A stretch of 64,000 bases of DNA from Cymbidium sinense (lineage: Eukaryota > Streptophyta > Magnoliopsida > Asparagales > Orchidaceae): positions 88,384,945 through 88,448,944 of the forward strand of contig CM038216.1 in the NCBI GenBank assembly GCA_021442155.1. Direction: 5' to 3'. Position 1 is the stretch's first letter; each line of letters starts with the position of its first letter. The notes beneath the pieces are model-generated. The model ran no database searches, had not been told where the DNA came from, and saw only the letters and a program-made list of their open reading frames with translations. Made by a program: the position numbers and the translations under genes. This document shows positions 12,201 through 25,600 of this stretch, piece after piece.

Positions 12201-12534
12201 TCTGTATTACCTTAACTGCTCTAATTTCTTTTTTTCTACAATTTTGCTGCTGCAATTCTCTTGTTCTCTCGCAAGTTTGCTCCATAGTGTCATGCATTCT
12301 CTCATCCTGAAGAGCTTTGGCCCTAATCTTCCATTGGCTTATCTGGTTAATCAATTTGTATCTTTTGCTTTCCTTACTCTTTTATTTTTTTTTTGGTTGT
12401 ATTTAGATAGAAGATTTACTCTCAAAGCTGATTGTAGCTCTTTGAGCAGTAGTTGTGGAGTTTATTCCCTTTAAGGACCTTGTAACCCTTTTTTGTGGCA
12501 ATAAAATTCCCCCTATATGGGGTTTTCCAAAAAA
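9241..12534 (+). other. LINE-1 3' non-coding region, T-rich, internally repeated
   Basis: About 3.2 kb of T- and G-rich sequence has no recognisable domain. Hydrophobic Phe/Leu-rich open frames at 9473-9706, 10057-10478 and 11480-12474 follow from base composition and match no family I know. A segment beginning near 9855 recurs near 10146 and 10739 (CCCAACCTGT..GAGA with downstream TTGAAGGATTTCATT blocks at about 10299 and 10891). The full unit is about 590 bases and the first copy is shortened. The terminal ~450 bases are shared with LINE-2 and LINE-3 (ATGTAACCCTT near 12067, TAGCTCTTTGAGC near 12434). Confidence 0.72.
12500..12534 (+). promoter_or_regulatory. LINE-1 polyadenylation signal, terminal hairpin and A tail
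   Basis: AATAAA lies at 12500-12505. A small inverted repeat, CCCC-CTATAT-GGGG, lies at about 12509-12522, followed by TTTTCC and six A at 12529-12534. The next bases are CCCTAAACC array. LINE-2 and LINE-3 share the AATAAAATT core and the CC-A(n) end but not the hairpin. Confidence 0.7.
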
Positions 12535-15214
12535 CCCTAAACCTTAAACCCAAAACCCTAAACCCTAGAAATTCCTAAACCTTAAACGCCAAACCCTAAA
12601 ACCCCAAACCCTAGACCCTAAAACCTAAACCTAAACTAAATAAGGCCTAAAAATAAAATAAATATAAAATGTAAACCAAATAAAATAAAATAAATAAAAA
12701 AGAACCAAAACTAAAACATAAACTTAAACCCAAAAATAATATAAAATTTACTAATAAAAATAAACTAAAATAAATTAAATAAAACCTAAAGTAAACTAAA
12801 AATTAAAATAAACCTAAGAATAAAAAACCTAAATAAAATAAAAACTAAATGTAAAATAAAATTAAATAAACATAAAATAAAATAAAATAAAAAACCTAAA
12901 CATTAAAGCCTAAACCCTAAACCCTAAACCATAAACACTAAATCCTAAACCCTAAACTTATAACCCAAAACCGTAATCCATAAACCCTAAACCCTAAACC
13001 TACAACCTTAAACCCTAAACCGTAAAACCTAAACCCTTAACCTACAACCTTAATCCTTAAACCCTAAACCCTAAACCGAAACCCAAAAAACCCCTAAACC
13101 TTAAAATCTAATCCATAAAATGCTAAACCCTAAACCTTAAACACAAAATCCTAAACTAACCCAAAACCCTAAACCTTAAACTCTAGACCCCTTACAATCA
13201 AAAACCTTAAACCCTACAGCACAAAACCATAAACCATAAACCCTAAACACTAAATCCTAAACTCGAAACCCTAAACTGAAAACCCAAAGTCCTAAATAAT
13301 AAACAACCCTAAAACCTTAAACCTAACCAAATGTAAACCCTAAAAAACCCAAAAAACCCTAAACCATAAACCCTAAATCCTAAAAACCGTAAACCCTAAC
13401 GCTTAAAGACTAAACCCTAAACCATAAATCCTAAATCATAACACTAAACCCTAAACACTAAAAGCATAAACCCTAAACCCTACACCATAAGCCCTAAAAA
13501 TAAAAAATGAAATAAACTAAAATAATTAAAAATAAACTAAATAAACCTAAACCTGCAAGTTTACTTAATTTTTTTTTAAAAAAAACCACTAAACATTAAA
13601 CACTAAACCCTAAATCCTAAGCCCTAAACACAAAACCCTAAACCCTAAAACTAACACTAAATCCTAAACCCTAAACTTACAACCCTAAACAAAATAAACT
13701 AAAACCCTAAACCCTAAAACTAAAACCTTAAACTCTAAAACCCTAAACCCTAAACCCTAAAACCTAAATTTAAAGTTTTAAACCCTAAACCCTAAACTAA
13801 ACCCTAAACCTAAATTCTAACCTAACCTAAACACTAAACCCTAAACCTTAAACCTAAACCTTAAATAATAAATCTAAATCTTAAGTTAACTTAAACCTTA
13901 AATGATAAACCTTAAAATTTAAACTCTAAAGTTAAACTATAAACCTAAACTCTAACCCTAACCTAAATCAAAGTTAACTCCTAAACCTTAAAACTCTAAA
14001 CCCTAAAGTAAACTCCTATACCTAAACCTAAACCTAAAACTATAAACCCTAAACTATAAAATCCTAAATTCCTAAACCCTAAAACACAAACCCTAAACCC
14101 TAAAGCCTAAACCCTAAACACTAAACCCCCTGTAACCCTAAACCCTAAACCCGACAACCTTAAATAATAAACCCTAATCCATAAACTATAAATCCAAAAC
14201 CCTAAACTATAAACATTAAACCCTAAACCCTAAACACTAAACCCTAAACCCTAAACCCTAAACCTAAGCCCTAAACCCAAAAAAACTAAACCTAAACTAA
14301 ATAAATCCTAAAATTAAAATAAATAAAAAATCCTAAACCTAAATAAAATAAAATAAAAATAAATAAAAACCTAAACCTAAACCTTAAATTAATATAAAAT
14401 AAACTAATAAAAATAAAGTAAAATAAAATAAATAAAAACCTAAACTAAACTAAAAAAGTAAAATAAATCTATGAATAAAAAACCTAAATAAAATAAAATC
14501 TAAAGGGAAAAATAAATAAATAATTAATCCAAAAATAAACTAAAAAATAAAAATAGAAAATAGAACCCATAAAATTTCAACCTTAAATCCTAAACTCTAA
14601 GCCCTAAACCCTAAATCTACAACCCTAAACCCTAAACCCTAAACCCTAAACCCTATACCTTAAACCCTAAACCCTTAAAAACCCTAAACCATAAACCCTA
14701 AACCCTAAAACCATAAACCCTAAACTGTAAATCCTAAAAACCATAAACCCTAAACCCTAAACTAACTCAAAATCCTAAACCCTAAACCACTAAACAACCC
14801 GAATCCTTAAACCCTAAACTGTAATCCTGAAGCCCTAAGCCCTAAACCCTAAACAATAAATCATAAACTGTAAACCCTAAACCCTAAACCCTAAACAACC
14901 CTAAACCCTAAACCCTAAATGCTAAACCCTAAACCCTAAACCCAAACCCTAAACCCTAAAACCTAAATGTTAAACCCTAAACCCTAAACCATAAAACCAT
15001 AAATCCTAAAACCCTAAACCCTAAACCCTAAACCCTAAACCCTAAACCCCAAACCCTAAGCCTATACCTAAAGTAATTAAATAAATTAAAAAATAAACTT
15101 GATCCCTAATAAACCTAAACCTAAACCTTAAACCACAAACCATAAACCTAAACCTAAAGTAACTAAATAAATAAAAATAAACCTAAACCCTATAACCTAA
15201 TAAAACAAACCCTA
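12535..15214 (+). repeat. Degenerate telomere-like array, C-strand
   Basis: CCCTAAA-rich and A-rich segments alternate. The part from 12535 to about 14100 matches 17320-18900 in order, including AACTAAATAAGGCCTAAAAA at about 12632 and 17396. The part from about 14115 to 15214 matches 370-1440. The module AAGTTTACTTAATTTTTTTT lies at about 13557-13577. One of the longer perfect heptamer runs, five units, is at 15012-15046. No gene is seen. Confidence 0.9.
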
Positions 15215-15608
15215 AGAATGGGCAAAACCTTGATAAGAACATCACCATCAACCAAGGCCAAGATATGGTGGAGGAGGTGTAGGTGAGGCATTTATCATAA
15301 GGTGGTTGAAGTGGAAGGTGGAGGCAGAGGAATGACAGAGGTTATAGCCGCTGGTGGCGAGGGAGAAATCGGGATATGATGGTGATCCCACCACTGAGAG
15401 TCTAGGGTGGTTCATGGGAACCGAGAAATCAAAAAATGGTCGATCCTTCTGCTATGTAACGTCATAGAGACAGCTCTAGTTATCTAAGATTTTGATTTGC
15501 TCTATGTGTTTCATTTTATCTATTGTGTCTTAGAAAACATGGTGGGTTACTTGGTTGATAAAATTAAAAGAAGCAATGTTTAACCGATTTTATTCTCTAT
15601 TAAAACCC
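15215..15608 (+). pseudogene. Glycine-rich RNA-binding protein 3' fragment, copy C
   Basis: It has the same start point as copies B, F, G and H (AAGAATGGGCA, the NGQ codons) and the same UTR end, closing with CTCTATTAAAA. It carries more deletions than copy B: several of one to four bases in the glycine codons (for example GATCCCACCACTGAGAG where other copies have ACTCGAGAG), and the UTR segment around TTATCTATGTTG is shortened. No frame stays open. It lies at the position in the duplicated block that corresponds to copy B, so B and C are products of the same segmental duplication and not independent insertions. Confidence 0.78.
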
Positions 15609-18600
15609 TAAACCCTAAACTAGAATGTGAACCCAAACCAAAACCTATACTCTAAACCCTAAACCCTAAAACTATAAACCCTAAACCCTAAAACCATAAA
15701 AAAACCATAAAACCTTAAAAAACCCTAAACACTAACCTAAACCCTAAAACCCTAAAACCCTAAACTAAAACTAAACCCAAAACCTAAACCCTAAACCCTA
15801 AACCTTAAACCCTAACATCTAAGCCCTAAACCTAAACCATAACCCCTAAACCCCTTACAACCTTAAACCCTAAACCCTACAACCCAAAACACTAAACCTT
15901 AAACCCTAAACCCTAAATCCTAAATCCAAAACCCTAAACCCTAAATCATAAACCCTAAACTCTACATGCTAAACACTAAACCCTAAACCCTAAATCTTAA
16001 ACTTTAACTTTAAATCTTAAATCCCAAAAACCTAAACCCAAAACCATAAACCCTAAACCCCGAAACCTAAACCCTAAAAAACTAAAAACCTAAACCTAAA
16101 CTAAATAAATCTTTAAAATAAAATAAATAAATAATCCCAAACCTAAATAAAATAAAATAAAAATAAAAATAACATAAACAAAACCTAAACCTAAACCTAA
16201 AAATAATATAAATAAACTAATAAAAACAAACTAAAATAAAATAAATAAAAACCTAAACTAAACTTAAAAAATAAAATAAACCTAATAATAAAAAACCTAA
16301 ATAAAATAAAAGCTAAATGTAAAAAAACCAAAAATAAACCAAAATAAAAAATAAGAAATAAATGCCATAAGCCTTAAACCCTAAACTGCAAACCTTAAAC
16401 TTTAAACCTTAAATCCTAAACTCTAAGCCCTAAACCCTGAACCTACAACCCTAAACCCTAAATCCTAAACCTTAAATCGTAAACCCTAAACCCTAAAAAA
16501 CCCTAAACCTTAAACCCTAATCCCTAAAACCCTAAACCTTAAACTCTAGACTCTAAACCATAATCCCTGAACCCTAAATCTTAAAATAACCCTAAACTAA
16601 ACTAAAATAAAAAAAACCTAAACTAAATTAAAAATAAAAACCCTAAATACTATAAAAACTAAACCTAAAATAAAAATAAAATAAACCTAAAGTAAATTAA
16701 AATAAAAACTTAAACCTAAAAAATAAACCCAAAAAATAAATAAAAAATAAAACCTAAACCTTAAAATAAATAAAACCTAAACCAAAACCTAAAATAAAAT
16801 AAACCTAAACCTAAAAAAAAAATAAACTGAACTAAAATAAATAAAACTTAAACCTAAACTAAGAAAAATAAAATAAACAAAATACCTAAACTTAAAAATA
16901 AGCCTAAGATAAAAACATGAAACTTAAACCTACAAAAAATAAAATAAAACCTAAACATAAACCTAAAAATAAAAAAAATAAACCTAAACAAAAAAAATAA
17001 AATAAAATAAAACTAAACTAAAAAAATAAATAAACCTAAACCTAAAAAATAAACTAAAATAAAACCTAAACTAAAACAAATAAACCTGAATAAATAAACT
17101 AAACTAAATAAAAAAATATAAACCAAAATGAAAATAAAAAATAAAATAAACTAAAATAAATAAAAAATAAATTAAATAAACCCCTACCATCTTGTTTACT
17201 TAATTTGAAAAAATAAATAATAAATAAATAATAAAAATAAACCAAAACCCTAACCCTAAACCCTAAATCCTAAAAGACAGAACCCAAAACCCTAAACCCT
17301 AAACCTTAAACCCTAAACCCTAAACTCTAGAAATTCCTAAACCTTAAACCCTAAACCCTAAAACCCCAAACCCTAGACCCTAAAACCTAAACCTAAACTA
17401 AATAAGGCCTAAAAATAAAATAAATAAAAAATGTAAACCAAAATAAAATAAAACTAATAGAAAAGAACCAAAACTAAAATGTAAACCTAAACCAAAAAAT
17501 AATATAAAATATACTAATAAAATAAACCAAAATAAATTAAATAAAACCTAAAATAAACTAAAAAGAAAAATATACCTATGAATAAAAAAACCTAAATAAA
17601 ATAAAACTAAATGAAAATAAAATTAAATAAACATAAAATAAAATAAAATAAAAATCATTAAAGTTTAAACCTAAACCCTAAACCATAAACCCTAAATATA
17701 AACCCTATACTTTAGCCCTAAACCATAAACTTACAACCTTAAACCATAATCCCTAAACCCTAAACCCTAAACCTACAACTTTAAACCTTAAATCCTAAAG
17801 CCTAAACCCTTAACCTACAACCTTAATCCTTGAAACCTAAACCCTAAACCTAAACCCTAAAAACCCCTAAACCTTAAAACCTAAACCCTAAAACACTAAA
17901 CCCTAAGCCTTAAATTACAAATCCTAAACTAACCCAAAACCCTAATCCTTAAACTCTAAACCCCCCTACAACCACAAACCCTAAACCCTACAATACAAAA
18001 CCATAAACTATAAACCCAAAACACTAAATCCTAAACTCAAACTAATCCTAAACTAAAACCCAAAGTCCTAAAATAACCCTAAAACCTCAAACCTTTAACC
18101 CTAAACCCAAAACCATAAACCCTAAGCCCTAAAACCCAAAACCCTAAACCCTAAACACTAAATCTTAAAATCATAAACCCTAAAGCTTAAAGACTAAACC
18201 CTAAACCCTAAATCCTAAATCGTAACCTTAAACCATAAACCCTAAAAGTATAAACCCTAAACCCTACACCCTAAGCCTTAAAAATAAAAAATAAACATAA
18301 ATAAAAAAAATAATAAACTAAATTAATTAAAAATAAACTAAATAAACCTAAACCTGTAAGTTTACCTAATTTTTTTTTAAAAAAACACCATAAACATTAA
18401 ACACTAAACCCTAAATCCTAAGCCCTAAACACGAAACCCTAAACTCTAAAATTAACACTAAATCCTAAAACCTAAACCTACAACCATAAATAAAATAATC
18501 CTAATCCCAAAACCCTAAACCCTAAAACCCTCTAAAACTCTAAGCTTAAACCCTAAAACTCCTAAATAAAGTTAAACCCTAAACCCTAAACCCTAAACCC

Positions 18601-19609
18601 TAAACCCTAAGCCCTAAACCCAAAATCCTAACCCTAACCCTAAACACTAAACCCAAAACCCTAAACACTAAACCCTAAACCTTAAAACCATAAATTCTTA
18701 AATCCTAAGCTAACCCTAAACCTTAAATGTAAACCCTAAAAATCATAAACCCTAAAGCCTAAACCCTAAACCCTAAACCCTAAACTAACCCTAAATCATA
18801 AGCTAACCCTAAATCCTAAACCTTAAAAACCCTAAACCCCAATGCCTAAACACTAAATCTTAAACCCTAAAACCTAACCATTAACCAAAAATCTTAAAAC
18901 CATAAACCCTAAAACCCTATACCCTAAACGATAAACCTAAAATCTGAAAAACCTAATCCTAATCTAGATAAAAAAACTTAAACTGAAATAAAATAAATAA
19001 AATAAAATAAAATAAAAATGTGAACTAAAACTTAAACCTAAACCTACTAATAAAATAAAATAAAATAATATAAATAAATTGAAATAAAATAAACATAAAC
19101 CTAAACTAAACTAAAAATTAAAATAAACCTAAAAATAAAAAAATAAAATAAAATAGAAACTAAACATAAAAGAAATGTAAAATAAACCTAAAATAAAATA
19201 AAATAAAAGTAAAATAAAAACCCTAAACCTTAAACCTTAAACTCTAAACCCTAAATCATTCACCATAAACCTTAAACTCTAAACCCTACACCCTTAACCT
19301 ACAACCCTAAACCCCAAACCCTAAGACCTAAACCTACAACCCTAAACCCTAAACCTTTAACCCTAAACCCTAAAAACCCAAAACCTTAAACCCTAAACCC
19401 TAAAACCTTAAACCTTAAACTCTAAAGTCTTTAATAACCCTAAACTCTAAACCCTAAACCCTAATTCTAAACCATAAAACTATAAGAATAAACCCTAAAA
19501 CACTAAACCTTAACCTTAAACCCTAAAACTAAACCTAAAGTAACTAAATAAATTTAAAAATAAACATAAACCATAAAACTTAATAAACCTAAACCTAAAC
19601 CCAAGCCTT
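15609..19609 (+). repeat. Degenerate telomere-like array, C-strand; second copy of duplicated block
   Basis: 15609-17320 matches 1886-3540 and 17320-18900 matches 12535-14100. The two halves, which LINE-1 separates in the left copy, are therefore contiguous here. The CTTGTTTACTTAATTT module is at about 17190, and the longer AAGTTTACCTAATTTTTTTT form is at about 18357. The paralogous empty site for LINE-1 is at about 17300-17325. No gene is seen. Confidence 0.9.
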
Positions 19610-20068
19610 ATGAAAGGGCAGAACGTTGATGACATGAACATCATCGTCAACTAGGCTCATTCTAGATCTAATGGAGCCAAGGCTGCAATTATCGCTGGTG
19701 GTGGGGATCTAGAGGTGTGGTGGAGATGGTGCAAAGGGTGGTTATGAGGAGGAAGAGTGACAAATGTTCCAACCGTGGCAGTTGTAGAGTTAGAGATCAG
19801 AGATATGATGGTGGATCCTGCTACTCGAGAGGCCAGGGTTGTTCTGATGGGAACGAAAGAAACTAAAGAACATCCTATTTGATCTGTTGTTTATGGAACT
19901 GTGTGTTTACACTAGAAATGGTTCTAGTGATCTAGGGTTTTTGATTTGCTCTATGCATGACCATTTATGATCTTTATTATCGTTCGTGTCTTAGAGAACT
20001 TGGTGTGTTACTTGTTGATGAAATTGAAAAGAAGAAATATTGAATCTAAATTTACTCTTTATTAAAAA
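19610..20068 (+). pseudogene. Glycine-rich RNA-binding protein 3' fragment, copy D
   Basis: It starts at GAAAGGGCAGAACG, a mutated form of the GAATGGGCAGAAC junction, so Met-Asn is read as a Lys codon. The NITI-type segment is damaged (CATCATCGTCAACTAGGCTC). A shortened Gly-rich tail, the YDGGS..YSRGQGCSDGN-like terminus and the full-length UTR follow, with an A run at about 20060-20068. The UTR keeps the CTTGGTGTGTTACTTG segment, as copies E and F do. It is not translatable as a protein. Confidence 0.78.
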
Positions 20069-22228
20069 AAGACAAAAAACTTAAACCTTATACCTTAAAC
20101 CTAAACCCAAAACCATACCCTAAAATCCTAAACCCTAAACTATAAGCCCTAAACCCTAAAACCTAAACCCTAAACCCTAACCTAAACCCTAAACACCAAA
20201 CACTAATCCCTAAATCCTAGCCCCAAAAAACTTAGCCAAAAAAATTAATAATATACAAAAAAAAGATGAATTAAAACCTAAACCTAAACCTAAACCTAGA
20301 AAGAAAAAAAAAACTAAACTAAAATAAAATAAATAAAAACCTAAGCTAAATTAAAAAATAAAAAACCTAAACCTAAAAATAAATTAAAAATAAAACCAAA
20401 ACCCTAAACTAAAAAAAAAACTAACTAAAATAAAAGTAAAATAAACCTAAACTTAAACTAAAATAGACTAAACTAAAAAAAATAAAATCTAAACCTAAAC
20501 TAAATAAAATAAAATAAAGAAAAAATAAACTTAAACCTAAACTTAAAAATAAAACCTAAAAATAAACCTAAAATAAAAACTTGAAACCTAAACCTAAAAA
20601 AATAAATAAAAACCTAAAACTAAACCTAAAAATAAAAAAAAATAAAACCTAAACCTAAAAAATAAAATAAAAATAAAACTAAACTAAAAAATAAACATAA
20701 ACCTAAACCTAAAACTAAAAAAAACTAAAATAAAAACCTAAACTAAATTAAATAAACCTAAAATAAATAAACTAAACTAAATGTAAATGAAAATAACCTA
20801 AATAAAAATAAGAAAATAAAATAAATAAAAATAAATAAAAATAAACTTAAATAAATAAAAAAATTAAAAATAAAATAAAACCCTAGCCTTAAACTCTAAC
20901 CCGTAAAACTAACCCTAAACCCTAAAACCCAAAACCCTAAACCCTAAAACCCAAAACCCAAAACCCAAAACCCTAAACCTTAAAGCCTAAAGCCCTAAGC
21001 CCTAAACCCTGAAAAACCCTAAACCTTAAATCCTAAACCTTAAAACCCTAAACCCTAAACCCTAAACCTTAAAAAAACCTAAACCTTAAATCCTAAACCC
21101 TAAAACCTTAAACCCTAAACCCTAAATCCTAAATTCTAAACTAACCCTAAACCACCCTATAACCCTAAACCTTAAACCCAACAACAGTAAACCATAAACC
21201 CTAAATCCTAAACTCTAAATACTAAAATCGAAAACCTAAACACTAAATCGTAATCCCTAAATTATAAACCCAAAACCTTAAATAATAAATAACCCTAAAC
21301 CTTCAAACCCTAGACCCTAAACCCTAAACCCTAAACCTTAAGCTCTAAAACCCTAAACCCTAAACCCTAAAAAACATAAACCTTAAAGCTTAAACACTAA
21401 ACCCTAAACCCTAAACCCTAAACCCTAAATACTAAAAGCATAAACCCTAAAACCTTAAATCCTACACACTAAACCCAAAAAAAAACTTAAATAAAAATTA
21501 AAATTAAAAATAAACTAAATAATAAATAAATAAACTAAAAATAAATAAACACTAAAGTTTATATCTAAATAAAAAATAAACTTAAACTAACAAAAAAACC
21601 CTAAACTCTAAACTTAAAACCTAAACTAAAACCTAAACCTAAACTTAAACCTAAATAAACCCTAAACCCTAAACCTAAAACCTAACCTAAACCTAAACAA
21701 CAATAATGAATCAAAACTATAAACCCTAATAAACTAAACTAAAACCTAAACCTAAACTCTAAAACTAAAAACCCTAATAAACCTAAAACTCCCTAAAACC
21801 TAAAACCTTAACCCTAATACCCTATAAACTTAAACCTAAACTTAAACTAAACCCTAAACCCTAAACCCTAAACCTAAACCCTAAAAACCCTAAAGCCAAA
21901 ACCCTAAAGCTTAAACCCTAAACCCTAAACTAACCCTAAACCTAAGATAACCCTAAACCCTAAACCCTAAAAACCCTAAACTCTAAAGCCTAATCACTAA
22001 ACCCTAAATCATAAACCCTAACTAAACTAAACCCTAACACCATAAACCTTAAAACCCAAAACCCTAAAACCTAAACCCTAAACCTAAAAATCAAATCTTA
22101 AATTAAATAAAAAAACTTAAACCTAAATAAAATAAAAAATTTAAACTAAAACTTAAACCTTAAATACAAATAAACTATAATAAAATAAACTAAAAAAAAA
22201 TAAAATAATCCTAAGAATAAAAAACCTT
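20069..22228 (+). repeat. Degenerate telomere-like array, C-strand
   Basis: A CCCTAAA-rich start (20090-20230) is followed by an A-rich segment (20230-20880), a CCCTAAA-rich segment (20880-21480), a short A-rich segment and again CCCTAAA/CCTAAA words to 22080. No clear TTTACTTAATTT module is seen; a weak AAGTTTATATC form lies near 21554. No gene is seen. Confidence 0.88.
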
Positions 22229-22600
22229 AAGGCGGAGGCGCTATGGCAAGTGGTGGTGGGGGGATCTGCCGGATATGGAGGTGGTCAAAGGTGGTTATGG
22301 AGGTGAGAGGAGTGATAGAGGTTACAGTCGTGGCTATGGTAGAGAGAGATCGGGGATATGATGATGGATCTGCTACTGAGAAGGTGGGTGGTTCTCGATG
22401 GGGAACAAGAAACTAAAGAACATCAATCCAATCCATTTATGGAACCATGTCTTTACAAGAGATGGTTCTAGTTATCTAAGGTTTTGATTTGCACATGCGT
22501 CATTTTATCAATGTTGTCACTTGTGTCTTAGAAAACTTGGTGTGTTACTTGGTTGATGAAAAAAAGAAGAAATGTTGAATCAATTTGTCTCTAAACAAAA
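22229..22600 (+). pseudogene. Glycine-rich RNA-binding protein 3' fragment, copy E (shorter at 5' end)
   Basis: This copy lacks the NGQNLDGRNIT part present in the others. It begins at AAGGCGGAGGCGC, already in the glycine codons, directly after A-rich array. The tail (GGYGGERSDRGYSRG-like), terminus, UTR and A run at about 22594-22603 are recognisable but carry many single-base deletions. The different 5' edge means either a later deletion or a separate truncation event. Confidence 0.75.
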
Positions 22601-25600
22601 AAACCAAAAATCCTAAATCCTAAATCCTAAACTAAAACTGAACCCTAAACCTAAAACCTATACCCTAAACCCTAAAAACCCTAAACTCTAAACCCTAAAC
22701 CCTAAACCATAAATTAAACCCTAAAACCCTAAACACTAAGCCCTAAATCCTAAAATCTAAACCCTAAACCCAAAACCCTAATCCCTAAATCCTAAACCCT
22801 AAATCCTAAACCCTAAACCCTAATCCCTAATCCTGAAACCCTAAAGTAACCTTAATCCCTAAACCCTAAACCCAAAAAAGCTAAAAACCAAAAGCTAAAC
22901 TAAATAAAACCTACAAATAAAATAAATAAAAAAACCTAACCCAAAAAATAATAATATAATAAAATAAAAACCTAAACTAAAACCTAAACCTAAAAGGAAT
23001 ATAAAATAAAAAATAAAAACTAAATTAAAATAAAATAAATGAAAACTTAGACTAAATTAAAAAATAAAAAACCTAACTAAAATAAACTAAACCTAAAATA
23101 AAATAAAATAAAATAAAATAAAATAAAACTAAAACCTAAAAAAATAAACCTAAAAATAAATAAAAAAAATATAATTTAAACCCTAAATTAAAAAAATACT
23201 TAAACACAAACTAAATAAAATAAAATAAACAAAAAATAAACCTAAACTTAAACTAAAAAAATAGAACCTAAATAAAACCAAAAATAAAAAGTCAAACTAA
23301 ACCTCAAAATATAAAATAAAAACTTAAACCTAAGCCTAATAATAAAAAATAAAACTTAAAGCTAAAAAATCAAATAAAAATAAAACTAAACTAAAAAATG
23401 AACCTAAACCTAAACTTAAACTTAAAAATAAAATAAAGTAAAACTACCTAAACTAAAATAAATAAACTAACCTAAATATAAATAAAAATAAACCTAAATA
23501 AAATAAAAAAAATAATCTAATAAACCTAAACCTACTTGTTCAAATAATTTAAAAAAAATTTAAAAAAATAAAAAAATAAAAAATAAACCTACCCCTAAAC
23601 CCTAAACCCTTAAACCAACCTTAAACCATAAACCATAAATCATAAAACCCTAAACCCTAAACCCTAGACCCTAAAAGTCAAAATCCTAAACCCTAAATCC
23701 AAAATCCTAAACCATAAACCTTAAACCCTAAACCTTAAACCTTGAAAACCTAAAAACCTAAACCTAAATAAAATAAAACCTAAAAAGAAAATAAATAAAT
23801 AAAACCTAAGCCTAAATAAAATAAAATAATAAAATAAAAACCAAAACTTAAATCTAAACCTAAAAATCAAATATAATATAAATAAAACTAAACTAAAATA
23901 AATTAAATAAAAACCTAAAGAAAACTAAAATATAAAATAATCCTAAAAAACCTAAATAAAATAAATACTAAACGTAAAATAAGAATAAAATGAACCTAAA
24001 ATAAAATGAAATGAAAACTAAATAAAATTCTAAACCTAAAAAATAAACCTAAAAATAAAACTAAAAATAAAACCTAAAAATAAATTTTAAAAAACTAAAC
24101 CCTAAACAAAAAAAAAAACCTAAAATTAAAATAAAAATAAAATAAGCCTTAATCTAAACTAAAATAAATAAACCTAAACCTAAACATAAAATAAACTAAA
24201 CCTAAACCTAAACCTATAATAAATTAAATAAAATAAACTAAAAATAAACCTAAACCTAAACTAAGAAATAAAACCTAAAAATAAACCTAAAATAAAAACC
24301 TAAAACTTAAACCAAAAAATAAAAGCTAAACCTGAAGAATAAAATAAAAATAAAACTAAACTAAAAAATAAACCTAAATTTAAACATAAAAAAATAAAAT
24401 TAAATTAAATTAAAAAAAAAAACTAAACCTAAACCTAAACCTAAACCTAAACCTAAAAAATAAACTGAAATAAAAAACCTAAACTAAAATATATAATCCT
24501 AAAATAAATAAACTAAACTATATATAATATAAAAAAAACTTAAATAACACATAAAATAAACTGAAATAAATAAAAACTAAACTAAATAAACCTAAACCTA
24601 CTTGTTTACTTAATTTTAAAAAAATAAAAAAAAAACCTAAAACTAACCCTAAACCCTAAACCCTAAATGCTAAAACTAACCCTAAACTATGGCCCTAAAC
24701 TCTAACTCTAAACCCTAAACCCTAAACCCTAAAACTAACGCTAAACACTAAACCCAAAACTTTAAAACCTAAAGCACAAAACCCAAAATCCAAAACCCTA
24801 AAACCTACAACGCTAGACCCTAAACCCTAAACCCCAAACCCTAAACCCTAAATCCTAAAATCTAAAACTTAAACCCTAAAAAACTAAAAACTTAAACCTA
24901 AACTAAAAAAAACCTAAAAATAAAATAAATAAAACCTAAACCTAAATAAAATAAAATAATAAAAGAAAATAAAAACTAAACCTATACCTATACCTATACC
25001 TAAACCTAAAAATAAAATAAAATAGAAAATAAAAACTATACTATAATAAAATAAATTAAAACTTAGACTAAACTAAAAAAATATTATAAACCAAAAAATA
25101 AAAAACCCTAAATAGAATTTAAAATAAATGTAAAAAAAGCTATACCTAAACTAAAAACCTATAACCTAAACCTAAAAAAATAAAATAAATGCTTAAACCT
25201 AAACATAAAAATAAAAAATAAAACCTAACCCTAAAAAAATAAAATAATCATAAAACTAAACTAAAAAAATAAATATAAACCTAAACCTAAACCTAAAAAA
25301 TAAACTAAAATAAAAAAACTAAACTAAAGTAAATAAACCAAAAATAAATAAACTTAACTAAATAAAAATAAAAAATAAACCTAACATCTAAATCCTAAAT
25401 CCTAATCCATAAACTCTAAACCCCAAAACTAACCCTAAATCTACAACCCTAAACCCTAAACCCTAAAAACATTAACCTAAACTAAATAAAACCTAAAAAA
25501 AAACCTATGCCTAAATAAATTAAAAACATGAAATGAAATAAAAACCAAAACTAATACCTAAACCTATACCTAAACCTAAATCTAAACATAAAGCTAAAAA

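Larger units (their letters stand above)
3541..12534 (+). mobile_element. LINE (non-LTR retrotransposon), near full length, decayed; copy LINE-1
   Basis: The order is 5' region, ORF1 (DUF4283 plus zinc knuckle), ORF2 (endonuclease, reverse transcriptase, zf-RVT-like region, RNase H), a long T-rich 3' region, an AATAAA signal at about 12500 and a six-A tail. The tail joins directly to CCCTAAACC. At about 9.0 kb it is longer than typical plant LINEs because the 3' region is about 3.2 kb and internally repeated. The 5' boundary lies at about 3536-3570, judged by comparison with an empty paralogous site at about 17300-17325. Every domain is interrupted, so it cannot move itself. LINE-2 (49965-51882) and LINE-3 (61026-64000) share its last ~450 bases. 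Confidence 0.88.

Noticed and set aside
9473..12474. Several hydrophobic open frames that look like membrane proteins
   Set aside because: They lie in the T-rich LINE-1 3' region. Phe/Leu-rich readings are expected from TTT/CTT-rich DNA, there is no conserved domain, and the frames are not shared with LINE-2 or LINE-3.
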